Shown here: one piece after another, positions 1 to 11,600 of the stretch
Position numbering within the stretch: the first letter of the stretch is position 1
Layout of the letters: each line of letters opens with the position of its first letter
From: Prunella strophiata
Taxonomy: Eukaryota; Chordata; Aves; Passeriformes; Prunellidae
DNA length: 64,000 nucleotides
Direction of reading: 5' to 3'
Assembly: GCA_036583965.1 (NCBI GenBank)
Contig: JAZBQD010000014.1
Location: 51,217,626-51,281,625 of the forward strand
The notes under the pieces: model-generated
What the model saw: the letters and a program-made list of their open reading frames with translations, nothing else
What the model was told of the DNA's origin: nothing
Databases searched by the model: none
Translations under genes and position numbers: made by a program

Positions 1-1881
1 CTCAGCCCGGTGCGGCTCGCCGGGCTCGGAGCGGCTCCGGCCCCGCTCAGCCCGGTGCGGCTCGCCGGGCTCGGAGCGGCTCCGGCCCCGCTCAGCCCGG
101 TGCGGCTCGCCGGGCTCGGAGCGGCTCCGGCCCCGCTCAGCCCGGTGCGGCTCGCCGGGCTCGGAGCGGCTCCGGCCCCGCTCAGCCCGGTGCGGCTCGC
201 CGGGCTCGGAGCGGCTCCGGCCCCGCTCAGCCCGGTGCGGCTCGCCGGGCTCGGAGCGGCTCCGGCCCCGCTCAGCCCGGTGCGGCTCGCCGGGCTCGGA
301 GCGGCTCCGGCCCCGCTCAGCCCGGTGCGGCTCGCCGGGCTCGGAGCGGCTCCGGCCCCGCTCAGCCCGGTGCGGCTCGCCGGGCTCGGAGCGGCTCCGG
401 CCCCGCTCAGCCCGGTGCGGCTCGCCGGGCTCGGAGCGGCTCCGGCCCCGCTCAGCCCGGTGCGGCTCGCCGGGCTCGGAGCGGCTCCGGCCCCGCTCAG
501 CCCGGTGCGGCTCGCCGGGCTCGGAGCGGCTCCGGCCCCGCTCAGCCCGGTGCGGCTCGCCGGGCTCGGAGCGGCTCCGGCCCCGCTCAGCCCGGTGCGG
601 CTCGCCGGGCTCGGAGCGGCTCCGGCCCCGCTCAGCCCGGTGCGGCTCGCCGGGCTCGGAGCGGCTCCGGCCCCGCTCAGCCCGGTGCGGCTCGCCGGGC
701 TCGGAGCGGCTCCGGCCCCGCTCAGCCCGGTGCGGCTCGCCGGGCTCGGAGCGGCTCCGGCCCCGCTCAGCCCGGTGCGGCTCGCCGGGCTCGGAGCGGC
801 TCCGGCCCCGCTCAGCCCGGTGCGGCTCGCCGGGCTCGGAGCGGCTCCGGCCCCGCTCAGCCCGGTGCGGCTCGCCGGGCTCGGAGCGGCTCCGGCCCCG
901 CTCAGCCCGGTGCGGCTCGCCGGGCTCGGAGCGGCTCCGGCCCCGCTCAGCCCGGTGCGGCTCGCCGGGCTCGGAGCGGCTCCGGCCCCGCTCAGCCCGG
1001 TGCGGCTCGCCGGGCTCGGAGCGGCTCCGGCCCCGCTCAGCCCGGTGCGGCTCGCCGGGCTCGGAGCGGCTCCGGCCCCGCTCAGCCCGGTGCGGCTCGC
1101 CGGGCTCGGAGCGGCTCCGGCCCCGCTCAGCCCGGTGCGGCTCGCCGGGCTCGGAGCGGCTCCGGCCCCGCTCAGCCCGGTGCGGCTCGCCGGGCTCGGA
1201 GCGGCTCCGGCCCCGCTCAGCCCGGTGCGGCTCGCCGGGCTCGGAGCGGCTCCGGCCCCGCTCAGCCCGGTGCGGCTCGCCGGGCTCGGAGCGGCTCCGG
1301 CCCCGCTCAGCCCGGTGCGGCTCGCCGGGCTCGGAGCGGCTCCGGCCCCGCTCAGCCCGGTGCGGCTCGCCGGGCTCGGAGCGGCTCCGGCCCCGCTCAG
1401 CCCGGTGCGGCTCGCCGGGCTCGGAGCGGCTCCGGCCCCGCTCAGCCCGGTGCGGCTCGCCGGGCTCGGAGCGGCTCCGGCCCCGCTCAGCCCGGTGCGG
1501 CTCGCCGGGCTCGGAGCGGCTCCGGCCCCGCTCAGCCCGGTGCGGCTCGCCGGGCTCGGAGCGGCTCCGGCCCCGCTCAGCCCGGTGCGGCTCGCCGGGC
1601 TCGGAGCGGCTCCGGCCCCGCTCAGCCCGGTGCGGCTCGCCGGGCTCGGAGCGGCTCCGGCCCCGCTCAGCCCGGTGCGGCTCGCCGGGCTCGGAGCGGC
1701 TCCGGCCCCGCTCAGCCCGGTGCGGCTCGCCGGGCTCGGAGCGGCTCCGGCCCCGCTCAGCCCGGTGCGGCTCGCCGGGCTCGGAGCGGCTCCGGCCCCG
1801 CTCAGCCCGGTGCGGCTCGCCGGGCTCGGAGCGGCTCCGGCCCCGCTCAGCCCGGTGCGGCTCGGAGCGGCTCCGGCCCCG
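1..1881. repeat. 45-bp GC-rich minisatellite, about 42 units
   Basis: A tandem array of a 45-bp unit fills the left end. Units 1-41 (1-1845) look identical base for base, and the last unit (1846-1881) is 36 bp, lacking a 9-bp ctcgccggg block. Sequence after 1881 begins another unit but diverges within about 20 bases, so this is the true right edge; the left edge lies outside the window. Each unit carries two short inverted repeats: cggagc-g-gctccg, and cccgg with ccggg nine bases apart. Because 45 is divisible by three, an open frame of 15-residue repeats runs through the array, but nothing suggests it is translated. The uniformity implies recent expansion or homogenisation, or an assembler artefact. 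Confidence 0.97.
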
Positions 1882-2330
1882 CTCAGCCCGGTGCGGGCTC
1901 AGAGCGGCTCCGCCGGCCGATCAACGGGGCGCGCAGGAGAGGCGGCCGTGACGAGCGGCGAGGAGGCTTGCAGGTGAGCCAAGCGCCGCCCGGCGGCGCC
2001 GCGGGGCTGAGGCACCGCCCGCAGGGGCGGCCGGGCAAGGGCATGGGACCGGGCCGGCCCCGAGCGCTCCTTGCAGGAATACGAACCCCGGTCTCAGCGT
2101 CTGGCTGCCCTCCTCGGGCCGCGGGTGCCAGCGGGACCGAGCGAAGCGCCCTGCTCTGGTAGCGGGAGTCTCGCTCCGGCACGAACGGAGGGTGGCCGGG
2201 AGGCGGTGCGGGAAGCTGCCGGGCACCGGGACGGCGGAGGAGCGGCGAGGGCACCTGGCTGCAGGGGCACAGGCCACGCACGGGGAGAGCGCAAAACGAA
2301 GCAGCAGGCTGGGCGAGGGAGATGGTGTTC
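1882..2330. promoter_or_regulatory. CpG-island-like GC-rich block beside the minisatellite
   Basis: This stretch is strongly GC-rich with many CG dinucleotides and drops abruptly to AT-rich sequence after about 2330. In birds such blocks usually mark promoters or first exons. A good splice-donor match (cttgcag/gtgagcc, cut after 1973) on the + strand would fit a non-coding first exon, but no linked exon is recognisable. Alternatively it is the promoter of a minus-strand gene to the left of the window. In mammals GPR37 lies beyond the 3' end of POT1 on the same strand, so a GPR37 promoter is a reasonable but untested guess. The short reading frames here on both strands look like chance GC-rich frames. 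Confidence 0.5.
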
Positions 2331-2339
2331 ACACATCAT

Positions 2340-4361
2340 CCCGCAGTGGAACAGCATCAGAAGCGTCTCCACAAATTTCTTTCCTGCTATGGACATTCGT
2401 GTATGGTTTTCTTTCTTGCATTTGTACAGTCAGATAAACTTCATAGTTCTTTCTTCTTCGTTCTCTGATTTTTATTTCATTCAGGTGACAGCTTGCCGAA
2501 TTTGGAATGCAGTAACTCTGTAAAATTATAAGTACCCTTAAGGATTCTCCATCACCCCTTCCAGTTGCCATTTTGTAGAGATTTTTTGTAAAGTATGCCC
2601 AACTAGTTTAAAAGTTTAATATTTTTCCCATAAAGCAACTTGAGAAGGTGTTGTACTATTTTTCCTTTGAAAAATGTCTGTGACAGTCACCCAGAAAACA
2701 CAAACAGAGTTTTTCCTTTTGTCAAACCATTCTCACACCTGTAGGTGAGGTGTAACTGTGGAAGCCATAAGGTGTTTCTGAGCTTATGGGAGTGTGTAGT
2801 AAGTTAGGCACTGCTGTGTTGCATATCCCTAAATACAAGTCAAGCAATTTTCTTCTTCCTTAGCAATATAAATATAATCTCATAAAAAAAAAATACCAAG
2901 GTGATTTTAAGAATTCCTAATAAGTTTAATCTAATAAAGGTATCTATGAACATTTAAAACTAACTAGGAAGTGTTAAAACCTATCAAGAAAAGAGGAGAA
3001 TGGCAAATGTATTTAACCTTTTTTTCCCTTACATTTTTCTCCCATTTGTTCCTTCTGAGCTCAGCTGGTGCATAAAAGGAGTTAATGATGATAATGAGCT
3101 TACATTTACAGTGCCTTTCTTCCTGAAGAGTCCCAAAGGGCATTACAACCAGATATGATAAATTCCCTGCTTGTTCTTAAAGGGTACTGGGGATTACTGC
3201 TGCTGGCTTTTATATGAAAGGAGCAGACAGGAGCTAGCAGGACATACTGCCCTTCTATACACTTCTGCAAGAAATATGGATCATCAAGAAGAAGGTTAAG
3301 CAGTATTTGGTTGACATCACTGATCCTGTAATGGTGAGATAAGAACTGAGTTGTGCATATGTTTTCCAGTGTTGGCATTTCATCTGCTTTATAATGGAGA
3401 AAAAATATTTCTGAACACAAAGAAAAGTCTTATAAACTATTATCTTTGTCATATTTCTTTTGGTTCATTAAGTATTTTCTTTGTTGCAAAGAACAGCACA
3501 TACAGAGAATTTGGATTTTGTTGATTGTATTCAGCCAAGCTAAAAAGGTCATTTCCTGGCTTTAGAAGCAGTTGATTTGCCATTATGATAGTCTCCTGTT
3601 TACTACTGCTGCTGTTAAATATTAAAAGTTAGTGTCTGGAAATTGAATTTTTCAAATATCTTTGGTCCCAAATATTTTTTTTTTTTAAATTTTGCTGCAG
3701 TCCATATAATTTCTGAGTTTTTGTTTGTTTGGGTTTTTTTAGGGAACGAATTCATTGTGGGTTTTTTTAAGGGCTGATGGTGCATTCATCCCATGTCTTT
3801 CAAATAATTCTGTTGCTTCTTATGACAAGATATTTCTGTAGAATAAAGCTCCTACTCCATTATTTTCTGATACAGCCTACAGTTCATTCAGGCTTTCACA
3901 ACTCTGCTGAAGAAGTTGTATATGTTTTGACAGTATTTCTACCAATTCATGCATCAGCCTAGAAACGATCTTGAAAATCACAAGCAGACTTTTATATTTA
4001 TAACATGTTTAAAGAAAAAACAACCCAGAAACACCCAAAACATTTTTCTCTGTTAGATGGAGGAACTAAAATTCATAGATGTTTTTGCAGCCAAAATCTA
4101 TAAAAGGAACACCAATAAGCATGTTCCTACATGGAAAAACATAAAATTGAAAGGTTTCCAAATACATTCATTCTGTTCTGTTGGTGTTCTATGATATTTC
4201 ATCTATGATACAAAAATCAATAGGCTTTCAATGCCTGCCCTGCTGGGGTTTTTTTGACATCTCCAGTATTCATTACCTGAATAAGTAATACTGAACATGT
4301 TATTGTGTTTCAGCAAGAAGCTGAAACAGCAAGAAGCTGCTGTTCTTTTTACCTCTCCTCA
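2340..4361. other. intergenic, no gene seen
   Basis: AT-rich sequence with poly-T and poly-A runs and no reading frame that resembles a known protein. A segment at about 3080-3160 resembles the core of ancient vertebrate SINE-like repeats (see findings), but I cannot assign it to a family. Confidence 0.6.
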
Positions 4362-4872
4362 GGATTCGCAGAACCACAGAATGGTTTGTGTGGGAAGGGG
4401 CCTTCAAGATCATCTGGTTCCAGCCCTCCTGCCTTGTACCTCCCATGGACCAGGATGCTCAGAACACCATGCAACCTTGGCCTAGAACACTTCCAGGGAC
4501 AGGGCATCAGCAGCTTCTCTGGGGAACGTGTTCCTCACCAGCCTTACAGCACATGAATTTCTTCCTAATATCTAATCTAAAAGCTACTCTTCCATTTTGA
4601 AGCCATTCCCCCTTGTTCTTGTGAGATGTCTCTCTCCAGCTCTCTTTAGGTACTGGAAGGTGCTTTGAGGTCCTCCAGCCCTCTAATTATCTTTGTGGCT
4701 CTCTTCTGCACTAGCCCCAACAGGCCCAAGTTCTTGTAATGTTGGTGTCCCCAGAGCTGAACACAGCTCTCCAGCTGGGGTCTCACCAGAGCAGAGCAGA
4801 GGGGCAGAATCCCCTCCCTCAACCTGCTGGCCACACTTTGGTTGCAGCCCAGAATCCTTGATAGCAATGTTC
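4362..4872 (-). mobile_element. CR1 LINE fragment, 3' end
   Basis: On the minus strand, 4867-4646 encodes the end of the CR1 reverse-transcriptase ORF, including the family-typical stretch [16 protein letters not shown] followed by [17 protein letters not shown]. The CR1 3' untranslated region follows down to about 4362, where the ATTCTGTG-like tail unit ends the element. It is 5'-truncated, as most CR1 copies are. Its reading frame stops short of the normal terminus, so it is a dead copy. Confidence 0.9.
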
Positions 4873-7800
4873 AGCAGTTCATCACTGAAGAAGAAAGAGT
4901 ATATTTCCCAAAAAAACTTCTGTCTTTTTGGTTTTCAACTATGGTGTGCTCAGCTACTTTACTCTTGTTTCATCTTTCTCGTTTAGGCAGATTTAATAGG
5001 ACAACTTTTTTGTCTTTAAAAAAGGTAGATTTGTTTATGCTGTCCTCTTGCATCTCACTGGATTTTATTGTGTATTCTGTCATGAAAATCTGAGTTTGGA
5101 GAGAGCGTAATTACTGTGATGTGGAATCATTGGGCTTTTTATTTCAGACAGATAAACACACTCTAATCAACAGGAGGAATTTTGGTTTTGAATTCAGTCT
5201 CTTAAATGGTTGGGCCAGGCTCTATAACAATAAACAAAAATACTAAAAACATTTGAAATTTAAATTCAAAAATAATTTGAAGTTGAATAGTAATATTGAA
5301 AGTTTCTTGTAATTAGTATTTTGATTGTGCATTTAGTGACATCCATTAGGAAACCTGATGGCTCCTGAGTATAGATTGCTCTTCCTGTCTAGTTTCACAT
5401 TTTAAATTATAATGCTTTTCCCTTTAACCTTTCTCATTTGCTGAAGTTTGAATTCTGTTTTAAAGGATAAATGTCAATGCTCATGTCACACAGTCCAAAT
5501 AGATTTGTTTGATAAGTTATCCTTGTTTTAAAAGAGAAGTTTCAGCAACTCTTCAATTACAATTAGTAATAAAAAAAACCAAGTTTATATATTACATGGA
5601 AAATAGAGCTGTTGGAAAGAGTATCTATTATTAGTGGGTATCCTTGATAGAATGTAGTTTAAGACAATGAAGGTGAAGCCAATGTGTGATGTTTATCCAC
5701 AAAAATTAATTTTATTTCAGTCTCTTCTGTTAGCATCATCCCTTTTACCCTTATGATCATCTTCACCAGTGTCGGGACAGAAAGTGCTCAAACAGTAAAA
5801 GTCTCAATACTAAAGGTGAGATGCAAAGACTTCTTTTTTTTTCTTTGCCTGGCTATGAAATTTAGATCAGTGCAAAAATAATAAAACTTTTTGTTCTTAA
5901 AATCTTATCTGAGTTTTTCACTCTGTAATTGATAGGAAGTGTCAAAAGGCAATAAGAGTCATATGGACACATAAACCTTTACAGTACTTTGAAAGTGTTA
6001 GGTCATGTTCAGCCTGAGAGATTTTTCTTTAAGGCATCCACCATGGTGAAGTTCTTTTGATCATTGCATTTCAGAGAATTTTTAGATATTTGTTAATTTG
6101 GCTGGTTGTTTGTTTGTGTGGGGTTTTGTTTGATTTTGCTAGCTGCTTCATACATTTTTTTTTTCTATATTTACCAGTTTGTAACTCATTTCAACTCAAC
6201 TCATTTCAATTGCATTCATAAACTCTAAAAGGCACAAACTGCTATTCAAAGTTTCAAGTCAGACTGCCACTGTGATATAGATACTCAGCATGAGCATTGC
6301 TCCTGTGAGTCGCTACTTGCCCTAGTTTGTTATCTAATGCAACCCTGAATTTCAAGGGAAATTAAGATCTGAACTGCGGTGACTTCTCAGTTATGCTCCA
6401 TGAACTGTGGAAGATCTTTGAGGCTATAGCAAAGGTTTCACAGCTGTTGTGGAGAAAGAATGGGCACTCCACCATTTCTACTTGCAACCATACTGAGAGA
6501 TTCCAAAGAATTTCAAAAGGTTTTGGCAGCACTGCTGTCCTTGGGATGGCCAAGATTGCCCAGCACAGCAGCACCTCCTCTCATCCAGCCTGCAGTCCAG
6601 CATAGAGTGGGTGATCACATGTATCTCAGAGTGGCAGAGGTAGTTGAGTGGCATCTCAGTAGCTGGTTTTAAGCAGCCTTGTGCAGCTATAAATATAAAT
6701 TAAGAAAATGAGAGGAAGGGAAGCTGAGAAAGACTCTGAAAAACGAAGAGGGAGAGAAGTCAAGAAGGCTAGCAGAAAAGAAAAAGTCATGAGTGAGGAA
6801 GAAGGGATTCTCTTGAGAGAATATGAGGGAAAGAAGAAGAGCTTAAAGAAGAGAATAGACAAGGAAGAGACTATAGTATAGACACTGCCCTCATCCCTTA
6901 AATTATGGAGCAGACATCTTTAGATTATTTGTCCCTAGCCCCTGTTGTTATCTCCTGGTGTTATGGTCCCTGTCTCTCCCTTACGTGTGCATTTCCAGAT
7001 TTTTCTGTACTTTGGTACGCTAAAATGTATGTAATAGTTACCAAAACCTTATGACTTTTACTGGCAGATGATTTTCCTCTCCTGTTCCACATTAAACTAC
7101 TAAATATGGGGCTTGGACAGTGCATTAACTTTTGTGTCCAATGAGGTGCACTCCAAACAGTCATATGTATCATAAATAACATATATTAATTACCCCTTCA
7201 TTGCTAGGCTAAGTGTAGGCGATTGCTTTGACTGTAGAAGATGCTTGGTTTTTTCTGCTGTGGGCTCTCCCTTCTCCAATGCAGTGGCTTGGTACTTCAG
7301 GGTTGTTTTTTTTTTTAATTTAGACCTTCGTTTTTTATTTTCTGCCACTTTAATATTACTCTCTGTAGTTTCATCTGCCAAGGTAAGTTATGTATTGTTT
7401 ATCTTTTCTTTGAGCTTATTAATGAAGTTATTAAAATAAGAAACAACTTCATACTTTGCAGTAGACCCTGCTGCCTACTTCCCCACAACTTAGTGCAATC
7501 TGCTGCCATTTCTCATCAGCCAGTGTTTGTGATCCTTCAACCTGTTTTCAATTTACATGACAGTGCTTATGTCCAAAGCAATTTGGGTTCATTTTGGGAG
7601 ATTTAGTAAGACACTGTATTAAATCCTTTATTAAAATCATGCTGTGTATCTCTCATCCAGGATTTTTGCAGTTCTATCAAAAAAGCAATCACGTTTCCTT
7701 GGCACGACATGTTCCTTATGAACCCATGCTGCTTAATTGCTCATTGTGCCATTATCCTTTGAATGTTTAGGGGAGTTTTTTGGAGTCATGAGTTTTGTTT

Positions 7801-8077
7801 CTTTTTTCTGTTTATTTTCTTTTTCCCCTCAGCAAATGTTCTGTTCTTTCTCATTACAGAATATGCTTGAAATTAAACTCCTTGTTTAATAAACCACACT
7901 TCTTCCCTTTATTGATGTTTGAGGCTATATTTCCTATGCTATATGACTTTTCAGAAATAGTTTTTCAGGGCTTACTCTTTTCAGTGTGCACTCAGGGATG
8001 TCTTTAATGTGGGCTAATTGACTGGATAGAACTGTTTTTTCTTACTTTTGTGCTATCCTTAGCAATTTTTTCTTTCT
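4873..8077. other. intergenic, no gene seen
   Basis: AT-rich sequence. It contains a purine-rich tract at about 6698-6881 (separate entry) and, near 7590-7770, a stretch that looks like an old, decayed repeat. None of the short open frames resembles a known protein. Confidence 0.55.
6698..6881 (+). repeat. purine-rich low-complexity tract
   Basis: About 180 bases that are overwhelmingly A and G on the + strand. It holds an open frame from an ATG at 6708 to a TAG at 6879-6881 (57 codons) rich in Lys, Glu and Arg. Such composition follows directly from purine-rich DNA, so I treat this as low complexity rather than a gene. Confidence 0.6.
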
Positions 8078-8628
8078 TGTCCTGATTTTGGCTAGGATAG
8101 AGTTAATTTTCTTCCTAGGAGCTGTGGAGTGCTGTGTTTTGGATTCAGTACAAGAAGAATGTTTTAACACATTGATGTTTTAATTGTTGCATATTACTGC
8201 TTACCCTAAGTCAAGGACCTTTCAGCTGGTTGGTGCTCTGCTGGTGAGGAGCTGCACAGGAAGCTGGGAGGGAACATGGCCAGGACAGGGGACCTGAACT
8301 GGTGAAAAGGACGTTCCATACCACAGAACATCATTCCCTGTATAGAAACCATGGAGAAGTTGCCTTGAGGATGGGCAGGGACATTAGGTCAGTGGATGGT
8401 GAGCAGTTGTCTTGTACATCACTTGTTTCTCTTGGGTTTTATTCCTCTCTTGGTTTTATATAATTATTATTATTACTGTTGTTACTATTATAATATTTTA
8501 CTTTATTTTAATTAATAAAATGCTCTTATCTCAACCCACAGGCTGTAACTTTTTGTGATCCTCTTCCCCCATCCCACCAGGGAAGAAGGGGTGGGGAGTG
8601 AGCTTGGGGCTGTGGTTAAACCATGACA
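8078..8628 (+). mobile_element. solo LTR of a songbird endogenous retrovirus
   Basis: The element begins tgtcctgattttggctagg and ends ttaaaccatgaca, the terminal sequences of a common passerine LTR type, and has TG...CA ends. An AATAAA signal lies at 8514-8519, followed by the conserved ctcttatctcaacccacag stretch. Flanking 6-mers ctttct (8072-8077) and ctttgt (8629-8634) match at five of six positions, consistent with a slightly mutated target-site duplication. No retroviral coding sequence adjoins it, so it is a solo LTR left by recombination. Confidence 0.85.
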
Positions 8629-8634
8629 CTTTGT

Positions 8635-11600
8635 TTCAGTCAAACCTGCTTTCAATGGGAACAAATAATAAATACATGTATGTGGGGAACGTGGGTTCTG
8701 CCTATTTCTCTCCCACCAAAGTAACACTACATTTGAACCGTGTTTGCATTTACTTTATATATTTTAACAATTCCCTTTGGTATCATTAACTTGTTCTTGG
8801 TTTTATCCTGAGAGCCATTGAACACTTTGACAGAAGTCTATTGAAATTGTAAGAGTGTATTTCCTTTTCATTGCTCAAGATGTCCTGCAGGAATTTGGAT
8901 ATTCCCTGGTGCTGGGAATATTTATACATTCAGGTTAAGCACGAGATTTTATGCTTTGCTGTTGCTCATACATGTTCTCTTCTACAGTTCATCTGTTCCC
9001 TGAAGAGTAACCCACTGTATGTATTGCCTTCACAAGTAAACACAACACCCTAGGGAGAAGGGTTATTTAAAACTATGATAAATGTTATACACATTCTCCC
9101 TTTCATGACTTATTTGTTCTCTGTTAAGGATAGATCCAGAGTTTGTTAAAGTTGTAGACAATTCATTTTTATCACACCCTTACTTGTCAAATGTCATATT
9201 TTGGCTTAGGGTTCTCTTTTCTGTTTTGGTTTGCTTTGGGTTTTTTATTTTATTTTTTTTTCCTATTTTTTTTTTCTTTTTCCTCTCTCCAACTTCTGTA
9301 TCGCATGATGAATTGATGACTTCTGAAGAATGACAGAGAATAAGGAGATCAGCTAACTGCATCTCAGCAGCTGGTGGGTTACTTTTTGTGCATTTTTATG
9401 TTATGTAGATATTCTGTGTTAGAAAAATTTCTGTATTTGTTTCAAAGGCTGAAATAGCAGCCTTCTATAGCGTTGTTCCAATTTGCCAGCATCTATTAAT
9501 GAGGGCATAGTGTAAAGTCACAGGTAGTGTCAGCAGGTCATTAAGGAGAAGAAGCAGTCAGGGATGCCAGCTCTTCTGTTGCTGGTCTTATGAATCACAG
9601 ATGTCCAGGAGCACAGAAGGCATCTGAGGGTGTTGGTAAAAGCTGCCTGTGGTGATGTTAAATTAAGCTGTGCTTTTTCTACATAAATAGCCTCAGCACT
9701 TCTCTCTGTATAGGTGTAAACCTCAGTTTACTGCAAGAGTTAGTATATTCTTCTCTTAAAATCATCAGTGAATACCCTGATTTAAGCAATGACCTTTGGT
9801 ACCAGAACGTCTGTCAAATAAAATATCATTAGGAGGCACTTGCTAACTGTGCCCAGTAATAAATTCTAGGATACTTTTTACAAGACTGAAAATATCTTGA
9901 CACTGAGAGCACGGTCATTTCCCGTAGCAGAAATCTCTTCACTTGAGTGGTAAGTAAATTACTTGTACAGTGGGACATATTTTTGGCTGTGGCTGTTCTT
10001 TGCTAAACAAGCCAGAAAAAATACAGAGTTAATTTCCTTTTAGGTACTTTGACTCTAAAAACTGCTTTGAGGTTCAGGGGTGCTCACAGAAATTATGCTC
10101 TGGACTGTCATCTGCAGCTGTCTTTCTTCCTGAGGGGTGTCACAGAGCCATGCTAGATGATGTGTGGCAATCAGCAACTTTCTTTAATCAGGGAAAACTC
10201 ACTTTCCTTGCTTTAGCTGCTTTTTAATATGTGTAGTTCATAGCACAAGCAGACCAGAAAAGAAAGGTCGAGGATCCAGTCTGATCTCTGTAAAGAGCTT
10301 TAGGAATATGTTATTGACCTCCCAAAGAACTTAATTCCATGGAAGCCTGAACAGCAGAGAAAGCCATATGTTTTCTGGAAGAAAAATATATTATTGGCTG
10401 GAAGAGGTTATTGCAATTGTTTTTAAAAATAGTAATTCAAATCTCCAAATAATATAATCTTGAATCCCCCTTCAAATTACTATGGATTGAAAGAAAGCTA
10501 ATGGCAATAATTTTTCTCTCTGCCTTTACTTCCAGAATGAAAGTTAAGGGTTATTAAAGTCGAATTGTGAAATTAATGTTGTGTCTTTTGAGAATGCTTT
10601 TTTTTTTTTTTTTCCTTAGCATCCACTGTGAAACTGTATTTCATTTGTGTGCTGGCAAACTGTTAGCTTCCTGCAGTGAAACACATATGCATTTCATGTG
10701 GAACACATGTATCATAGATGAGCCTGGTTGAACTGTATGTTGCTGTGAGCTAAGGCTTCTGCCACATCCCCTCCCACATTATAAAGATAAGGAACAGCAG
10801 CAGTGATTTATGTGAAGAATTTTCAAAATGTATTTAATTATTATTTTAAATAGGAAAGGGCTGGGCTGTTAGGTTTGTGAAGATCCTTCTGTTTTTAGGC
10901 TGAGCCTGTCTGAAAAATACTCATCATTCAGCTCAAGTCACTCGCTGGAACATTGCTTAAAATGAAGGGCTGCTCTTTCTAACCTCTTGCAAGGCTTTAG
11001 CCACAGCCAGAAAACAGAGCACAACCCAAGCTGCCAGCTTGTTAGCGTGAGAATCCCGCCTCCATAGAAGTCTTTGGATTAATGACTTCAGACAGACAGA
11101 TGTGAGACTCAGAGGCCATGTGTGGGGGAAGGGGTTTCTTGTCAGAGGGCCCTGGAGTGTTCTTGGTGATGAGAGTAGCTTTATTCCCTGTAAAATACAG
11201 GGTGTTGACTGAGCAGCTCTGAAGGAAGGCTGGCAAAATGGAAGGAAAAATATAAATATTGCAGGTATCTTTGTACTGGAAAGTAATGCACAGCAGCTGC
11301 CCTGAGTCCATCCAAGAAAACATCTTTCTTTCTCCGTGTTTGCTGTAAAAATCATAAGCTGAGTTCTCCACATCTGAATACAGTAATGTTACCAATGCAT
11401 CATTGCTAATGGAAGTGATCTGAGTTTCCCATGAGCCATCGTTGCAGGAAAACCGATTTCTGTGGGGTAGAAGATTTTATAAGCACCAAATCTGTCATAG
11501 CAAATCCATCAAGATTATCCCCTGCACACTAGCCTTTCTGCTATACCATCAAAAATAAATGAAATCAAATGAAATCTAAACATCTTGATCAAGCCCTTAT

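Noticed and set aside
10..1977. 655-codon open frame of a 15-residue repeat as a protein-coding gene
   Set aside because: The frame exists only because the 45-bp minisatellite unit is divisible by three; it has no conserved domain and the unit is identical at DNA level.
10957..11395. Minus-strand frames of 138 and 117 codons
   Set aside because: They overlap each other in different frames, have no recognisable motif, and lie in AT-rich intergenic sequence; likely chance.
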